From: Nocardia sp. NBC_01327
Lineage (GTDB): Bacteria; Actinomycetota; Actinomycetes; Mycobacteriales; Mycobacteriaceae
Assembly: GCF_035958815.1 (NCBI RefSeq)
Contig: NZ_CP108383.1
Coordinates: 8,804,001-8,868,000, forward strand
Direction of reading: 5' to 3'
Length of the DNA: 64,000 nucleotides
Numbering within the stretch: position 1 is the first letter of the stretch; each line of letters begins with the position of its first letter. This document shows, in pieces, positions 17,472 through 25,931 of the stretch. The position numbers and the translations under genes were made by a program. The notes beneath the pieces were generated by a model. The model did no database searches. It was not told the origin of the DNA and saw nothing but the letters and a program-made list of their open reading frames with translations.

Positions 17472-18716
17472 ATGTCGCACTCGGTAGAACACGTTCTAAT
17501 TGTCGGCGCGGGACTGGCCGGCCTGAGAACCGCCGAGGAGCTGCGACACGCAGGTTACGACGGGGAACTGACCCTCCTCGGCGACGAAGACCGCGCACCC
17601 TACGACCGCCCGCCGCTGTCCAAACAGTTCGTCCGCGGCGAGCTGGACGACACCGCCCTGCGGCCCGCCGAATTCTTCCAGGAAATGCGCATCGACCTGC
17701 GGCTCGGCGTGGCCGCCACCGGCGTCGACACCGACGCCCGGCAGGTGACGCTCAGCGATGGCAGCACCCTCGGCTACGACCGGCTCATCATCGCCACCGG
17801 GCTGCGGCCCCGGCGCATTCCCAGCTTCCCGCAGGCCCGTGGCGTCCACGTGCTGCGCACCCATGACGACGCCGCCGGACTGCGCGAGCACCTCGATACC
17901 GCACAGCGCGCCGTGGTCATCGGGGCCGGATTCATCGGCTGCGAACTCACCGCAAGCTTCCGCGCGCGCGGCGTGGACGTCGTCCTCGTCGAACCGCAGC
18001 CCACTCCCCTGGCCGCCGCCCTCGGCGAACAGATCGGTGCGCTGGTGGCGCGCATGCACCGCGAGGAAGGCGTCGACGTGCGCTGCGGGGTCGGCGTCGA
18101 GGCGCTGCTCACCACCCACGATGCCGCGAATGATGGTCCGGCTCAGGCGGATACCACCGGAAGCAGCGCGCTCGAGGAGGCGGCCGTACGGGGCGTCCGG
18201 CTGAGCGACGGCAGCGTTGTCGAGGCCGACCTGGTGGTGGTCGGCGTCGGCTCGGCGCCGGTCACCGAGTGGCTCGCCGAATCCGGCATCCCACTGGCAG
18301 CGCCGTCGGACGGCGGCGGGGTGCTCACCGACGAGGTCGGCCGCACCGGTGTGGACGACGTCTGGGCGGTCGGCGATGTGGCCGCCTGGCGGCTCGGTAG
18401 CGGCCGCAACAGGCGGGTCGAGCACTGGACCAATGCGGGCGAGCAGGCGAAAACGCTCGCCCATGCCCTGCTCGGCGTGGATCATCCTGCGGCCGTGCAT
18501 GTTCCGTACGTGTGGAGCGATCAGTACAACGTGAAGATCCAGGTGCTCGGCAGCCCGGCTCTCGCGGACGAGGTCCGGATCATCGAGGATCAGGGGCGTA
18601 AGTTCCTCGCCCACCTGTTCCGAGCGGGAACCCTGGTCGCGGTTGTCGGCGCCGGTATGACCGGCAAGGTGATGAAGATGCGCGCACAGCTCGCCGGAGC
18701 CCAGCCGGTCTCCTGA
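17472..18716 (+). CDS. FAD-dependent ferredoxin reductase, BphA4/putidaredoxin-reductase type
   Basis: A 414-residue NAD(P)H-dependent flavoprotein that reduces a ferredoxin, typically for P450 or Rieske oxygenases. It begins with the FAD Rossmann motif (HVLIVGAGLAGLRTAEEL), then APYDRPPLSK, the middle motif LIIATGLRPR, the NAD(P)-binding motif AVVIGAGFIGCELTA and the second FAD motif DVWAVGDVAAW. The C-terminal dimer domain includes HWTNAGEQ and VPYVWSDQY. The ATG at 17472 puts the first glycine motif only a few residues from the start, so no later start is possible; an ATG at 17460 is an alternative. A KstR-type palindrome lies inside codons 5-9. Confidence 0.92.
   Translation: MSHSVEHVLIVGAGLAGLRTAEELRHAGYDGELTLLGDEDRAPYDRPPLSKQFVRGELDDTALRPAEFFQEMRIDLRLGVAATGVDTDARQVTLSDGSTLGYDRLIIATGLRPRRIPSFPQARGVHVLRTHDDAAGLREHLDTAQRAVVIGAGFIGCELTASFRARGVDVVLVEPQPTPLAAALGEQIGALVARMHREEGVDVRCGVGVEALLTTHDAANDGPAQADTTGSSALEEAAVRGVRLSDGSVVEADLVVVGVGSAPVTEWLAESGIPLAAPSDGGGVLTDEVGRTGVDDVWAVGDVAAWRLGSGRNRRVEHWTNAGEQAKTLAHALLGVDHPAAVHVPYVWSDQYNVKIQVLGSPALADEVRIIEDQGRKFLAHLFRAGTLVAVVGAGMTGKVMKMRAQLAGAQPVS
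17485..17498. promoter_or_regulatory. KstR-type palindrome inside the reductase start region
   Basis: The 14 bases TAGAACACGTTCTA are identical to the kshB box and begin 13 bases after the A of the ATG at 17472; they are read as part of VEHVL. The 19 bases CGGTAGAACACGTTCTAAT recur unchanged upstream of the FprB-like gene. A repressor bound here would block initiation or early elongation. Binding by KstR is inferred. Confidence 0.65.
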
Positions 18717-18822
18717 GCCCAGCGGCCCACAGGTCCCGGCCGACATTCCGAACGGCGTGGATCCGCGCCGTTCGGCGGCTCATTCCACCCATTGGGCGGA
18801 CACGGTTCGCGATCGAGGTGGG

Positions 18823-19632
18823 ATGTTCACTACCGTGACAGGTGTGATCGTCGCGCTCATAGACTCCGGACTGGGGATGCTGCCCACGGGGGCGTGGTTG
18901 CGGAAACTGCGGCCCGATATCGATCTGCTGCTGATGATGGACCCCGACGGCGCGCCGTGGGGACCGAAACCCGAGCAGTGGGTCACCGAACGCGTGCTCG
19001 AAACCGCCCGCACCGCACTGCGCGAAGGCGCGGAAGTCATTGTGGTGCCGTGCAATACGGCCAGTGTCACCTCGCTGGAGCCGCTGCGGGCCGAGGTCGG
19101 GCCGGGCGTGCCGGTGATCGGCACCGTGCCCGCCATCAAACCCGCCGCGGCGGCTTGCCGGAAGGTAGCGGTCTGGGCGACCGCGGCCACCACCGCCAGC
19201 GCGTACCAGGCCGACCTCATCACCCGCTTCGGCGGAGACGCCGAAGTCACCGGAGTCGCGTGCCACGGCCTCGCCGACGCCATCGATCGCGGTGACCTGC
19301 CCGCCATCGCCGAGGCGATCACCGGGGCCGCCGCGCGCACCCCCGCGGACACCGAGGGCATCGTCCTGGGCTGCACCCACTATCCGCTGGTCATCGACGC
19401 CATTCTGGCCGCACTCCCCTCGGGCATCCGGGTCTTCGACAGTGCCGAAGCCGTCGCCGGGCAGACGCTGCGCCGCATGGACGCACTCGGCAGGCCCATG
19501 ACCGGCACCGCCGCCACCCGCGTCCTCACCAGCAACCGGCCCGGTGAGATGCCCTCGGCCGCAGCCGCTTTCGACTCCGGACGGCTGCTCGGCGCGACGC
19601 TGCGGCCGCTCGGATCGACGCCTTTCGCCTGA
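18823..19632 (+). CDS. Glutamate racemase-like protein (Asp/Glu racemase family)
   Basis: About 269 residues with both catalytic cysteine motifs of glutamate racemase (VVPCNTASV near residue 85 and LGCTHYPLVI near 190) and an N-terminal ALIDSGLGMLP in place of the usual FDSGVGGL. MurI supplies D-glutamate for peptidoglycan. The N-terminal motif and total length differ from classical MurI, so this may be a paralogue of different or additional specificity. The start may be ATG 18823, GTG 18835 or GTG 18844; GAGGTGGG lies directly before 18823, too close to be ideal. A small gene follows 52 bases downstream. Confidence 0.8.
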   Translation: MFTTVTGVIVALIDSGLGMLPTGAWLRKLRPDIDLLLMMDPDGAPWGPKPEQWVTERVLETARTALREGAEVIVVPCNTASVTSLEPLRAEVGPGVPVIGTVPAIKPAAAACRKVAVWATAATTASAYQADLITRFGGDAEVTGVACHGLADAIDRGDLPAIAEAITGAAARTPADTEGIVLGCTHYPLVIDAILAALPSGIRVFDSAEAVAGQTLRRMDALGRPMTGTAATRVLTSNRPGEMPSAAAAFDSGRLLGATLRPLGSTPFA

Positions 19633-19683
19633 TCATCGACCCGCCGCAGGTTTGCCGCGGGCACATACGGGCAGTCGTGGTGT

Positions 19684-19956
19684 ATGAGCACAGAGAGCAT
19701 GGATATCGCGGGCGACGGGCCCGCCGCAGAGCCCACACCGCCGAATTCGCACGCCGAGACACCGGAGCCGGAGGTGCTCGAGAAGCACCGCGAACAGGCG
19801 CACAAGATGGCCGAGTCCTACCGCGATGATCGCCCGACCACCGTCCTGCCCGGCAGCGGCGGCATGATCTCCGGCACCGCGATCAGCGACTGGGTCGACG
19901 AGGACGGCAACTCGGCCTTCGCCGGGGAGACCGATACCGACCGGCCCCGGACATAG
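19684..19956 (+). CDS. Small acidic hypothetical protein
   Basis: A 90-residue acidic, polar protein without membrane segments. It has a proline/glutamate-rich N-terminus and a possible helix around VLEKHREQAHKMAESYRDD. The function is unknown. It lies downstream of the racemase in the same direction and directly before a strong hairpin. Codon use resembles its neighbours, supporting a real gene. Confidence 0.6.
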   Translation: MSTESMDIAGDGPAAEPTPPNSHAETPEPEVLEKHREQAHKMAESYRDDRPTTVLPGSGGMISGTAISDWVDEDGNSAFAGETDTDRPRT

Positions 19957-19958
19957 CG

Positions 19959-19991
19959 AAAGGGCCGCTCCCCCAAGGGGAACGGCCCTTT
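19959..19991. terminator. Bidirectional terminator between the racemase unit and tuf
   Basis: AAAGGGCCG and CGGCCCTTT form a 9-bp stem around a loop that itself can pair CCCC with GGGG. The A-tract on one side and T-tract on the other fit an intrinsic terminator working on both strands. It closes the str operon at tuf and the convergent small gene. Confidence 0.85.
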
Positions 19992-20011
19992 CAGTGATTC
20001 AGTGGATCAAA

Positions 20012-21202
20012 TCACTTGATGATCTTGGTGACGCGACCGGCACCGACGGTGCGGCCACCCTCACGGATCGCGAAACGCAGGCCCTCTTCCATGGCGACCG
20101 GCTGGATGAGCTTGACGCTCATCTCGGTGTTGTCGCCGGGCATGACCATCTCGGTGCCCTCGGGGAGGGTAACGACGCCGGTCACGTCCGTGGTGCGGAA
20201 GTAGAACTGCGGGCGGTAGTTGTTGAAGAACGGGGTGTGGCGGCCGCCCTCGTCCTTCGACAGGATGTAGGCCTGGCCCTCGAACTCCGTGTGGGGAGTC
20301 GTGGTGCCCGGCTTCACGACGACCTGGCCGCGCTCGACATCTTCACGCTTGATGCCACGAACCAGCAGACCGACGTTGTCGCCCGCCTGGCCGTTGTCGA
20401 GCAGCTTGCGGAACATCTCGATGCCGGTGATCGTGGTCTTGGTCGTCTTGTCCTTGATGCCGACGATCTCGACCTCTTCGTTGACATTCACGATGCCACG
20501 CTCGATACGACCGGTGACGACGGTGCCACGACCGGTGATCGTGAAGACGTCCTCGATCGGCATGAGGAACGGCTTCTCGGTCTCACGAACCGGCTCCGGG
20601 ATCGACTCGTCGACCGCGTTCATGAGCTCGACGATGGACTCGGTCCACTTCGGGTCGCCCTCGAGCGCCTTCAGGCCGGAGACGCGGATAACCGGGGCAT
20701 CCTCGTCGAATTCCTGAGCGGCCAGCAGTTCGCGGACCTCCATCTCGACGAGCTCGAGGATTTCCTCGTCGTCGACCATGTCCGACTTGTTCAGCGCGAC
20801 CAGGATGTAGGGCACGCCGACCTGACGGGCGAGCAGCACGTGCTCGCGAGTCTGCGGCATCGGGCCGTCAGTGGCGGCCACGACCAGGATCGCGCCGTCC
20901 ATCTGCGCAGCACCGGTGATCATGTTCTTGATGTAGTCGGCGTGGCCGGGGGCGTCTACGTGGGCGTAGTGGCGCTTCTCGGTCTGGTACTCGACATGGG
21001 AGATGTTGATCGTGATACCACGAGCCTTCTCCTCCGGCGCCTTGTCGATCTGGTCGAACGCGAACGCCGCGTTCAGCGTCGGGTACTTGTCAGCCAGCAC
21101 CTTGGTGATCGCTGCCGTCAGCGTGGTCTTGCCATGGTCGACGTGACCAATGGTGCCGATGTTGACGTGGGGCTTCGTCCGCTCGAACTTCGCCTTCGCC
21201 AC
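20012..21202 (-). CDS. tuf: Elongation factor Tu
   Basis: A full-length 396-residue EF-Tu, the GTPase that delivers aminoacyl-tRNA to the ribosome. The G-domain motifs are GHVDHGKTT (P-loop), DAPGHADY (G3) and NKSD (G4); RGITIN marks switch I, and domains 2 and 3 follow to GAGRVTKIIK. It is the last gene of the rpsL-rpsG-fusA-tuf operon, 120 bases after fusA, with a strong terminator downstream. Confidence 0.99.
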   Translation of the reverse strand: MAKAKFERTKPHVNIGTIGHVDHGKTTLTAAITKVLADKYPTLNAAFAFDQIDKAPEEKARGITINISHVEYQTEKRHYAHVDAPGHADYIKNMITGAAQMDGAILVVAATDGPMPQTREHVLLARQVGVPYILVALNKSDMVDDEEILELVEMEVRELLAAQEFDEDAPVIRVSGLKALEGDPKWTESIVELMNAVDESIPEPVRETEKPFLMPIEDVFTITGRGTVVTGRIERGIVNVNEEVEIVGIKDKTTKTTITGIEMFRKLLDNGQAGDNVGLLVRGIKREDVERGQVVVKPGTTTPHTEFEGQAYILSKDEGGRHTPFFNNYRPQFYFRTTDVTGVVTLPEGTEMVMPGDNTEMSVKLIQPVAMEEGLRFAIREGGRTVGAGRVTKIIK

Positions 21203-21322
21203 TGTGGTCCTCCTGGACTAGTTAAGTGCGTGCTTTTTTGCAGCAGTGCGGTGTGTATTACAGGGGGTCGATCTGAAACCGATGAGAGACTACCCAGCGA
21301 CCGAATACTCAGTCGCTGTGCT

Positions 21323-23428
21323 CTACTCGCCGGTTGCCTTGGCGATGATCTCTTTCGCCACGTTGGCCGGAACCTCCGCGTACGAAGCGAACACCATGGA
21401 GAAGTTGGCCCGGCCCTGGGTCTTCGACCGCAGGTCACCGATGTAGCCGAACATCTCAGACAGCGGAACCAGCGCCTTGACGATACGGGCACCACTGCGC
21501 TCCTCCATGGCCTGGATCTGGCCACGGCGAGAGTTCAGGTCGCCGATCACTTCGCCCATGTAGTCCTCGGGCGTGATGACCTCGACCGCCATGAGCGGCT
21601 CGAGAATCACCGGACCGGCCTTGCGGGCCGCTTCCTTGAGGGCGGCGGAGCCGGCGATCTTGAACGCCATTTCCGAGGAGTCGACCTCGTGGTAGGCGCC
21701 GTCGAGCAGCGCGGCACGCACATTCACCAGCGGGAAGCCGGCAAGCACGCCGTACTGCATGGCGTCCTGGATACCAGCGTCCACGGAAGGGATGTACTCA
21801 CGCGGAACGCGGCCACCGGTGACCTTGTTCTGGAACTCGTAGGTCGCGCCGTCCTCGGCATCGGTCAACGGCTCCACAGAGATGATCACGCGGGCGAACT
21901 GGCCCGAGCCACCGGTCTGCTTCTTGTGGGTGTACTCGTGCTTCTCGACCGTCTTGGTGATGGTCTCGCGGTACGCCACCTGAGGCTTGCCGATATTGGC
22001 CTCGACCTTGAACTCGCGCTTCATGCGGTCCACGTAGATATCGAGCTGGAGCTCGCCCATACCACCGATGATGGTCTGGCCGGTCTCCTGATCGAGCTTC
22101 ACGTTGAAGGTCGGGTCCTCTTCGGCGAACTTCTGGATCGCGCCGCCGAGCTTCTCCTGATCGGCCTTGGTCTTCGGCTCGATCGCGACCTGGATAACCG
22201 GGTCCGGGAAGGTCATGGACTCCAGCACGATCTGGTTCTGCGGATCGCACAGGGTGTCACCCGTGGTGGTGTCCTTGAGGCCGATGACCGCATAAATGTG
22301 GCCGGCGACGCCCTCGGGCACCGGGTTCTCCTTGTTGGAGTGCATCTGGAACAGCTTGCCCAGACGCTCCTTCCGGCCCTTGGTCGCATTGATGACCTGG
22401 GCACCGGAATCGACCCGGCCGGAGTACACGCGAATGTAGGTCAGCTTGCCGAAGAAGGGGTGCGTCGCGATCTTGAACGCCAGGGCCGCGAACGGCTCCT
22501 CGACGCTCGGACGGCGAGTCAGAACCTGATCTTCCTTGCCCGGAACGTGGCCCGTGACGGACTCCACATCCAGCGGGGTCGGCAGGTAGTCGATGACGGC
22601 GTCGAGCATGGGCTGAACGCCCTTGTTCTTGAACGCCGAACCGCACAGCACCGGGTAGAGCTCGGAGTTGACGGTCATCTTGCGGATGGCGCCCTTGATC
22701 TCCTCGATCGAGAGCTCCTCACCGCCGAAGAACTTCTCGAGCAGTGCCTCGTCGGACTCGGCGACGGTCTCGAGCAGCTGCTGACGGTAATCAGCGGCCT
22801 TCTCGACCAGATCGGCCGGGATCTCGACGACCTCGTACTCTTCGCCGAGCTTGGTCTCGCCGCGCCAGACCTTGGCATTGTTCTCGACCAGGTCGACGAT
22901 GCCCTCGAAGGAATCCTCGGCGCCGATCGGCAGCTGGATCACCAGCGGGCGCGCGCCCAGGCGATCCTTGATGGTCTGCACGGTGTAGTAGAAATCAGCA
23001 CCGAGCTTGTCCATCTTGTTCACGAAGCAGATACGCGGCACGTCGTACTTATCGGCCTGACGCCACACCTGCTCGGACTGCGGCTCGACACCTTCTTTGC
23101 CGTCGAAGACGGCAACGGCGCCATCGAGCACGCGGAGCGAACGCTCCACCTCGACGGTGAAGTCGACGTGACCCGGGGTGTCGATGATGTTGATCTGGTT
23201 GTTCTTCCAGAAACAGGTCGTCGCGGCCGACGTGATGGTGATGCCGCGTTCCTGCTCCTGCGCCATCCAGTCCATCGTGGCGGCGCCGTCGTGCACCTCA
23301 CCGATCTTGTACGTGATACCGGTGTAGAAGAGGATGCGTTCGGTGGTGGTCGTCTTACCGGCATCGATGTGGGCCATGATGCCGATGTTGCGGACCTTGT
23401 TGAGGTCGGTGAGCACGTCCTGTGCCAC
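21323..23428 (-). CDS. fusA: Elongation factor G
   Basis: A full-length 701-residue EF-G, the translocase GTPase. It has P-loop AHIDAGKTT, switch I RGITIT, G3 DTPGHVDF and G4 NKMDK; domains II-V follow, with the ending MVFASYAEVP...IIAKATGE. It is the third gene of the str operon. The 172-base gap to rpsG contains a strong hairpin at 23524-23551. Confidence 0.99.
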   Translation of the reverse strand: MAQDVLTDLNKVRNIGIMAHIDAGKTTTTERILFYTGITYKIGEVHDGAATMDWMAQEQERGITITSAATTCFWKNNQINIIDTPGHVDFTVEVERSLRVLDGAVAVFDGKEGVEPQSEQVWRQADKYDVPRICFVNKMDKLGADFYYTVQTIKDRLGARPLVIQLPIGAEDSFEGIVDLVENNAKVWRGETKLGEEYEVVEIPADLVEKAADYRQQLLETVAESDEALLEKFFGGEELSIEEIKGAIRKMTVNSELYPVLCGSAFKNKGVQPMLDAVIDYLPTPLDVESVTGHVPGKEDQVLTRRPSVEEPFAALAFKIATHPFFGKLTYIRVYSGRVDSGAQVINATKGRKERLGKLFQMHSNKENPVPEGVAGHIYAVIGLKDTTTGDTLCDPQNQIVLESMTFPDPVIQVAIEPKTKADQEKLGGAIQKFAEEDPTFNVKLDQETGQTIIGGMGELQLDIYVDRMKREFKVEANIGKPQVAYRETITKTVEKHEYTHKKQTGGSGQFARVIISVEPLTDAEDGATYEFQNKVTGGRVPREYIPSVDAGIQDAMQYGVLAGFPLVNVRAALLDGAYHEVDSSEMAFKIAGSAALKEAARKAGPVILEPLMAVEVITPEDYMGEVIGDLNSRRGQIQAMEERSGARIVKALVPLSEMFGYIGDLRSKTQGRANFSMVFASYAEVPANVAKEIIAKATGE

Positions 23429-23523
23429 GGAAATCTTCCCCGCTCGTAGCTAGTTGGGATCTTCGGGAACGACCCTGGCGCTCTTTCGAGAATTTCAGCC
23501 AGCGGTCATCACGTTGTCAACGC

Positions 23524-23551
23524 CCGGCGTGGCGCTTGCGTGCCACGCCGG
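23524..23551. repeat. Intercistronic hairpin between rpsG and fusA
   Basis: CCGGCGTGGC and GCCACGCCGG form a perfect 10-bp GC-rich stem with an 8-base loop. No T-tract follows on the minus strand, so it is more likely an RNA-processing or stability element, or an attenuator, within the str operon than a full terminator. Confidence 0.6.
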
Positions 23552-23600
23552 ACTGTGACTCGACTCCCGGCACTTCCGAACGGAAAAGCCGGGGGCCGAA

Positions 23601-24071
23601 TCACCAGCGGTAGTGCGCGAACGCCCGGTTGGACTCAGCCATCTTGTGGGTGTCCTCGCGACGCTTCACCGAAGCGCCCAGGCCGTTGCTGGCGTCGAGG
23701 AGCTCATTGGCCAGACGCTCGACCATGGTCTTCTCACGACGGGCACGGGAGTAGGTGACCAGCCAGCGCAGCGCCAGGGTGTTGGCGCGGCCCGGACGGA
23801 CCTCGATCGGCACCTGGTAGGTGGCGCCACCGACGCGGCGGGGCTTCACCTCGAGGGCGGGCTTGACGTTGTCGAGCGCGCGCTTGAGGGTGACGACCGG
23901 ATCGGTGCCGGTCTTCTCGCGTGCCTGCTCGAGCGCGGCGTAGACGATGCGCTCGGAAGTCGACTTCTTGCCGTCCATCAGGATCTTGTTGACCAGCTGA
24001 GTAACCAGCGGGGACCCGTAAACCGGATCGTTGATCAGCGGACGCTTGGGTGCGGGGCCCTTGCGTGGCAT
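23601..24071 (-). CDS. rpsG: 30S ribosomal protein S7
   Basis: A 156-residue S7, the primary assembly protein of the 30S head that binds the 3' domain of 16S rRNA. It begins MPRKGPAPKR and contains the S7 signature region (DPVYGSPLVTQLVNKIL). The length is normal. It starts 1 base after the rpsL stop and so is tightly coupled. Confidence 0.99.
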   Translation of the reverse strand: MPRKGPAPKRPLINDPVYGSPLVTQLVNKILMDGKKSTSERIVYAALEQAREKTGTDPVVTLKRALDNVKPALEVKPRRVGGATYQVPIEVRPGRANTLALRWLVTYSRARREKTMVERLANELLDASNGLGASVKRREDTHKMAESNRAFAHYRW

Positions 24072-24072
24072 A

Positions 24073-24447
24073 TCAGCTCTTCTCCTTCTTGGCGCCGTAC
24101 TTGCTGCGAGCCTGCTTGCGGTTCTTCACACCCTGGGTGTCGAGCGAACCGCGAATGATCTTGTAGCGCACACCCGGGAGGTCCTTCACTCGACCACCGC
24201 GAACGAGCACCATCGAGTGCTCCTGCAGGTTGTGACCCTCACCGGGGATGTAGGCCGTGACCTCGACCGCGCTGGTCAGGCGAACACGCGCGACCTTACG
24301 CAGCGCGGAGTTCGGCTTCTTCGGAGTCGTGGTGTACACGCGGGTGCACACGCCACGACGCTGCGGGCTCTCCTTGAGGGCCGCGGTCTTGGTCTTGGTG
24401 ACCTTGTCGCGACGACCCTTGCGGACCAGCTGGTTGATGGTTGGCAT
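24073..24447 (-). CDS. rpsL: 30S ribosomal protein S12
   Basis: A full-length 124-residue S12 of the decoding centre. It contains TTPKKPNSALRKVARV and GGRVKDLPGVRYK. Lys43 and Lys88, the positions where substitutions give streptomycin resistance in mycobacteria, are both lysine, so the wild-type state is predicted. It is first in the str operon and has AAGGAAA before its ATG. Confidence 0.99.
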   Translation of the reverse strand: MPTINQLVRKGRRDKVTKTKTAALKESPQRRGVCTRVYTTTPKKPNSALRKVARVRLTSAVEVTAYIPGEGHNLQEHSMVLVRGGRVKDLPGVRYKIIRGSLDTQGVKNRKQARSKYGAKKEKS

Positions 24448-24570
24448 AGACCGGCTTTCCTTATTAGTAACCAGATGTCTGGAACTTCATGTCTTGGTCA
24501 TTCGAGCTTTCGGCCCAGTTCCCGCGCTATTTCCTCACCACGGGGTCGGGCGTGTCATGCGCAATGCATC

Positions 24571-24585
24571 GCCCGGTTTCCGGGC
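24571..24585. terminator. Short GC hairpin between the lipoprotein genes and rpsL
   Basis: GCCCGG-TTT-CCGGGC is a tight 6-bp stem with a 3-base loop in the roughly 280-base gap between the DUF3558 gene ending at 24728 and the rpsL start. It could end transcription of the lipoprotein pair or lie in the rpsL leader. A second, weaker hairpin lies near 24637-24656. Confidence 0.4.
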
Positions 24586-24727
24586 ATGCTGGGGAGGTCA
24601 GCCGCTCTCGCTGGCCTACGTACCGCGCACAAACCTGCCCGAATGCTTCCGGGCACAGCGGTCCACGATACCCGCACCGTTTACAGGGGGCAAAAAGGGG
24701 TCCCCACACAGGAGCTGGTAGAGGGGA

Positions 24728-25300
24728 TTATCGAGACAGATTGAGCGTCAACTCCACCAGCTTGCGGGCCGCATCGCACGGATCCGGGTGGTTGGAGCCG
24801 GCTCGATAGTTGAGCCACCAGCCGACAATCCCCGTGTCGGCGGCGGGTGCGCTCACGCCGCACGAGTCGGGGTCGTTGGGGCGATGCGTTTCGAGTGAGC
24901 GGCGACCCTGCACGGTTATGTCGTTGGTCACGTAGTGCAGTTTGTCGTTATTGGCCTTCTCATTCGCGAGCGAACCCTCTTCGTACCAGTTGAGCGTGAT
25001 CATGCCGCTGCCGGAGGTGCCGCCCTCCAGATCCCACATGCAGACCGCGCCGTTGAAGGACGGGTTCACGTAGGTGCCGTCGCCGACGGTCTTGGTGATG
25101 TCGTCGAGCGAGACCACATCGCATTCGCGCAGCAGCTTGTCGAAATTGGTATTGATCTTGCCGCCGCTGTCGGTGGTGGTGCCGCCCGCGGGCAGCGCGG
25201 TGCCGGGGACAGTCTTGCCGCAGCCGGCGACGGCGGTGGTCAGTGCGAGTGCCGCGAGCAGCGCCGCGCCGTGGGTCCGCCGCATGCCCATCCCCCTCAT
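24728..25300 (-). CDS. DUF3558 lipoprotein
   Basis: A 190-residue exported lipoprotein. The signal peptide ends at the lipobox TTAVAGCGKT (lipidated Cys). A DUF3558-type domain follows with LLRECDVVSLDDITKTVG, two conserved cysteines (VCMWDLEGG and NHPDPCDAARKLVELT) and the typical tail ending in LTLNLSR. The family is restricted to actinobacteria and of unknown function. Its ATG at 25300 overlaps the stop of the upstream paralogue (ATGA). Confidence 0.85.
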   Translation of the reverse strand: MRGMGMRRTHGAALLAALALTTAVAGCGKTVPGTALPAGGTTTDSGGKINTNFDKLLRECDVVSLDDITKTVGDGTYVNPSFNGAVCMWDLEGGTSGSGMITLNWYEEGSLANEKANNDKLHYVTNDITVQGRRSLETHRPNDPDSCGVSAPAADTGIVGWWLNYRAGSNHPDPCDAARKLVELTLNLSR

Positions 25301-25827
25301 CCGAGCCTCTGCACGGTCAGTTCCGCCATCTTGTGGGTGCGGTCGCACGGGTTGCCCAGATTGCCGGAGGAGAACAGGCCGTAGGAGATGGACCATTCGA
25401 AGAAGTCGTCGTCCAGCTGCACGGCGAGATCGCAGACGGCGCCGGCCGGGTCGAGGGCCTGGAAGCCCTTCTTGCCGCCGACGTCGATGGTCTGCGGATT
25501 GCGGCCGACGCTGGCCACCCACGCCTTCTCGCGGTCGATGGGACTGCCGCGGTAGGAGGCGAAAGTCACGCTGGCCGAGCCCAATCCGGAGGCCTTCCAA
25601 TTGCAGCCGACCGCGTTCTTGAACACCTGCGAGACATTGCCGAGCCCGCCGAGGTCGCGGACCTCGTCATCGGTGAGGTGGCCGCATTCGCCGACGAACG
25701 GGCCCAGCGTCGCCACTTTGGGCGGGGGCCGCAGTCCGGTGGTGTTGTCCGAATCGCTCTTTCCGCCGCACGCCGACAGCAGCAGCGCGAGGCTCAACCC
25801 CGTGACGATCGCCGACGTGATCCGCAT
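25297..25827 (-). CDS. DUF3558 lipoprotein, upstream paralogue
   Basis: A 176-residue lipoprotein with signal peptide MRITSAIVTGLSLALLLSAC (lipobox LLSAC). The DUF3558-like domain contains VGECGHLTDDEVRDLGG, AVGCNW and NPCDRTHKMAELTVQRLG. It is distantly related to the overlapping downstream gene; both share the pattern of an early Cys-containing motif, a central Cys-x-Trp and the final PCD...ELT segment. The two probably form a co-translated pair anchored to the outer face of the membrane. Confidence 0.85.
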   Translation of the reverse strand: MRITSAIVTGLSLALLLSACGGKSDSDNTTGLRPPPKVATLGPFVGECGHLTDDEVRDLGGLGNVSQVFKNAVGCNWKASGLGSASVTFASYRGSPIDREKAWVASVGRNPQTIDVGGKKGFQALDPAGAVCDLAVQLDDDFFEWSISYGLFSSGNLGNPCDRTHKMAELTVQRLG

Positions 25828-25931
25828 GCCCCGACTCTAACGTGCACGCCGCGGTCGGGCCCGTTTCGCGGCGTCCGCGTGCTCGGTGCACGAGCCGCCA
25901 CACGGCACGATTCAGGCAATTCGGCTATAGC

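Noticed and set aside
19994..23449. Very long + strand open frame opposite tuf and fusA
   Set aside because: Mirror of two highly biased genes; the sequence is not protein-like, and tuf and fusA are certain.
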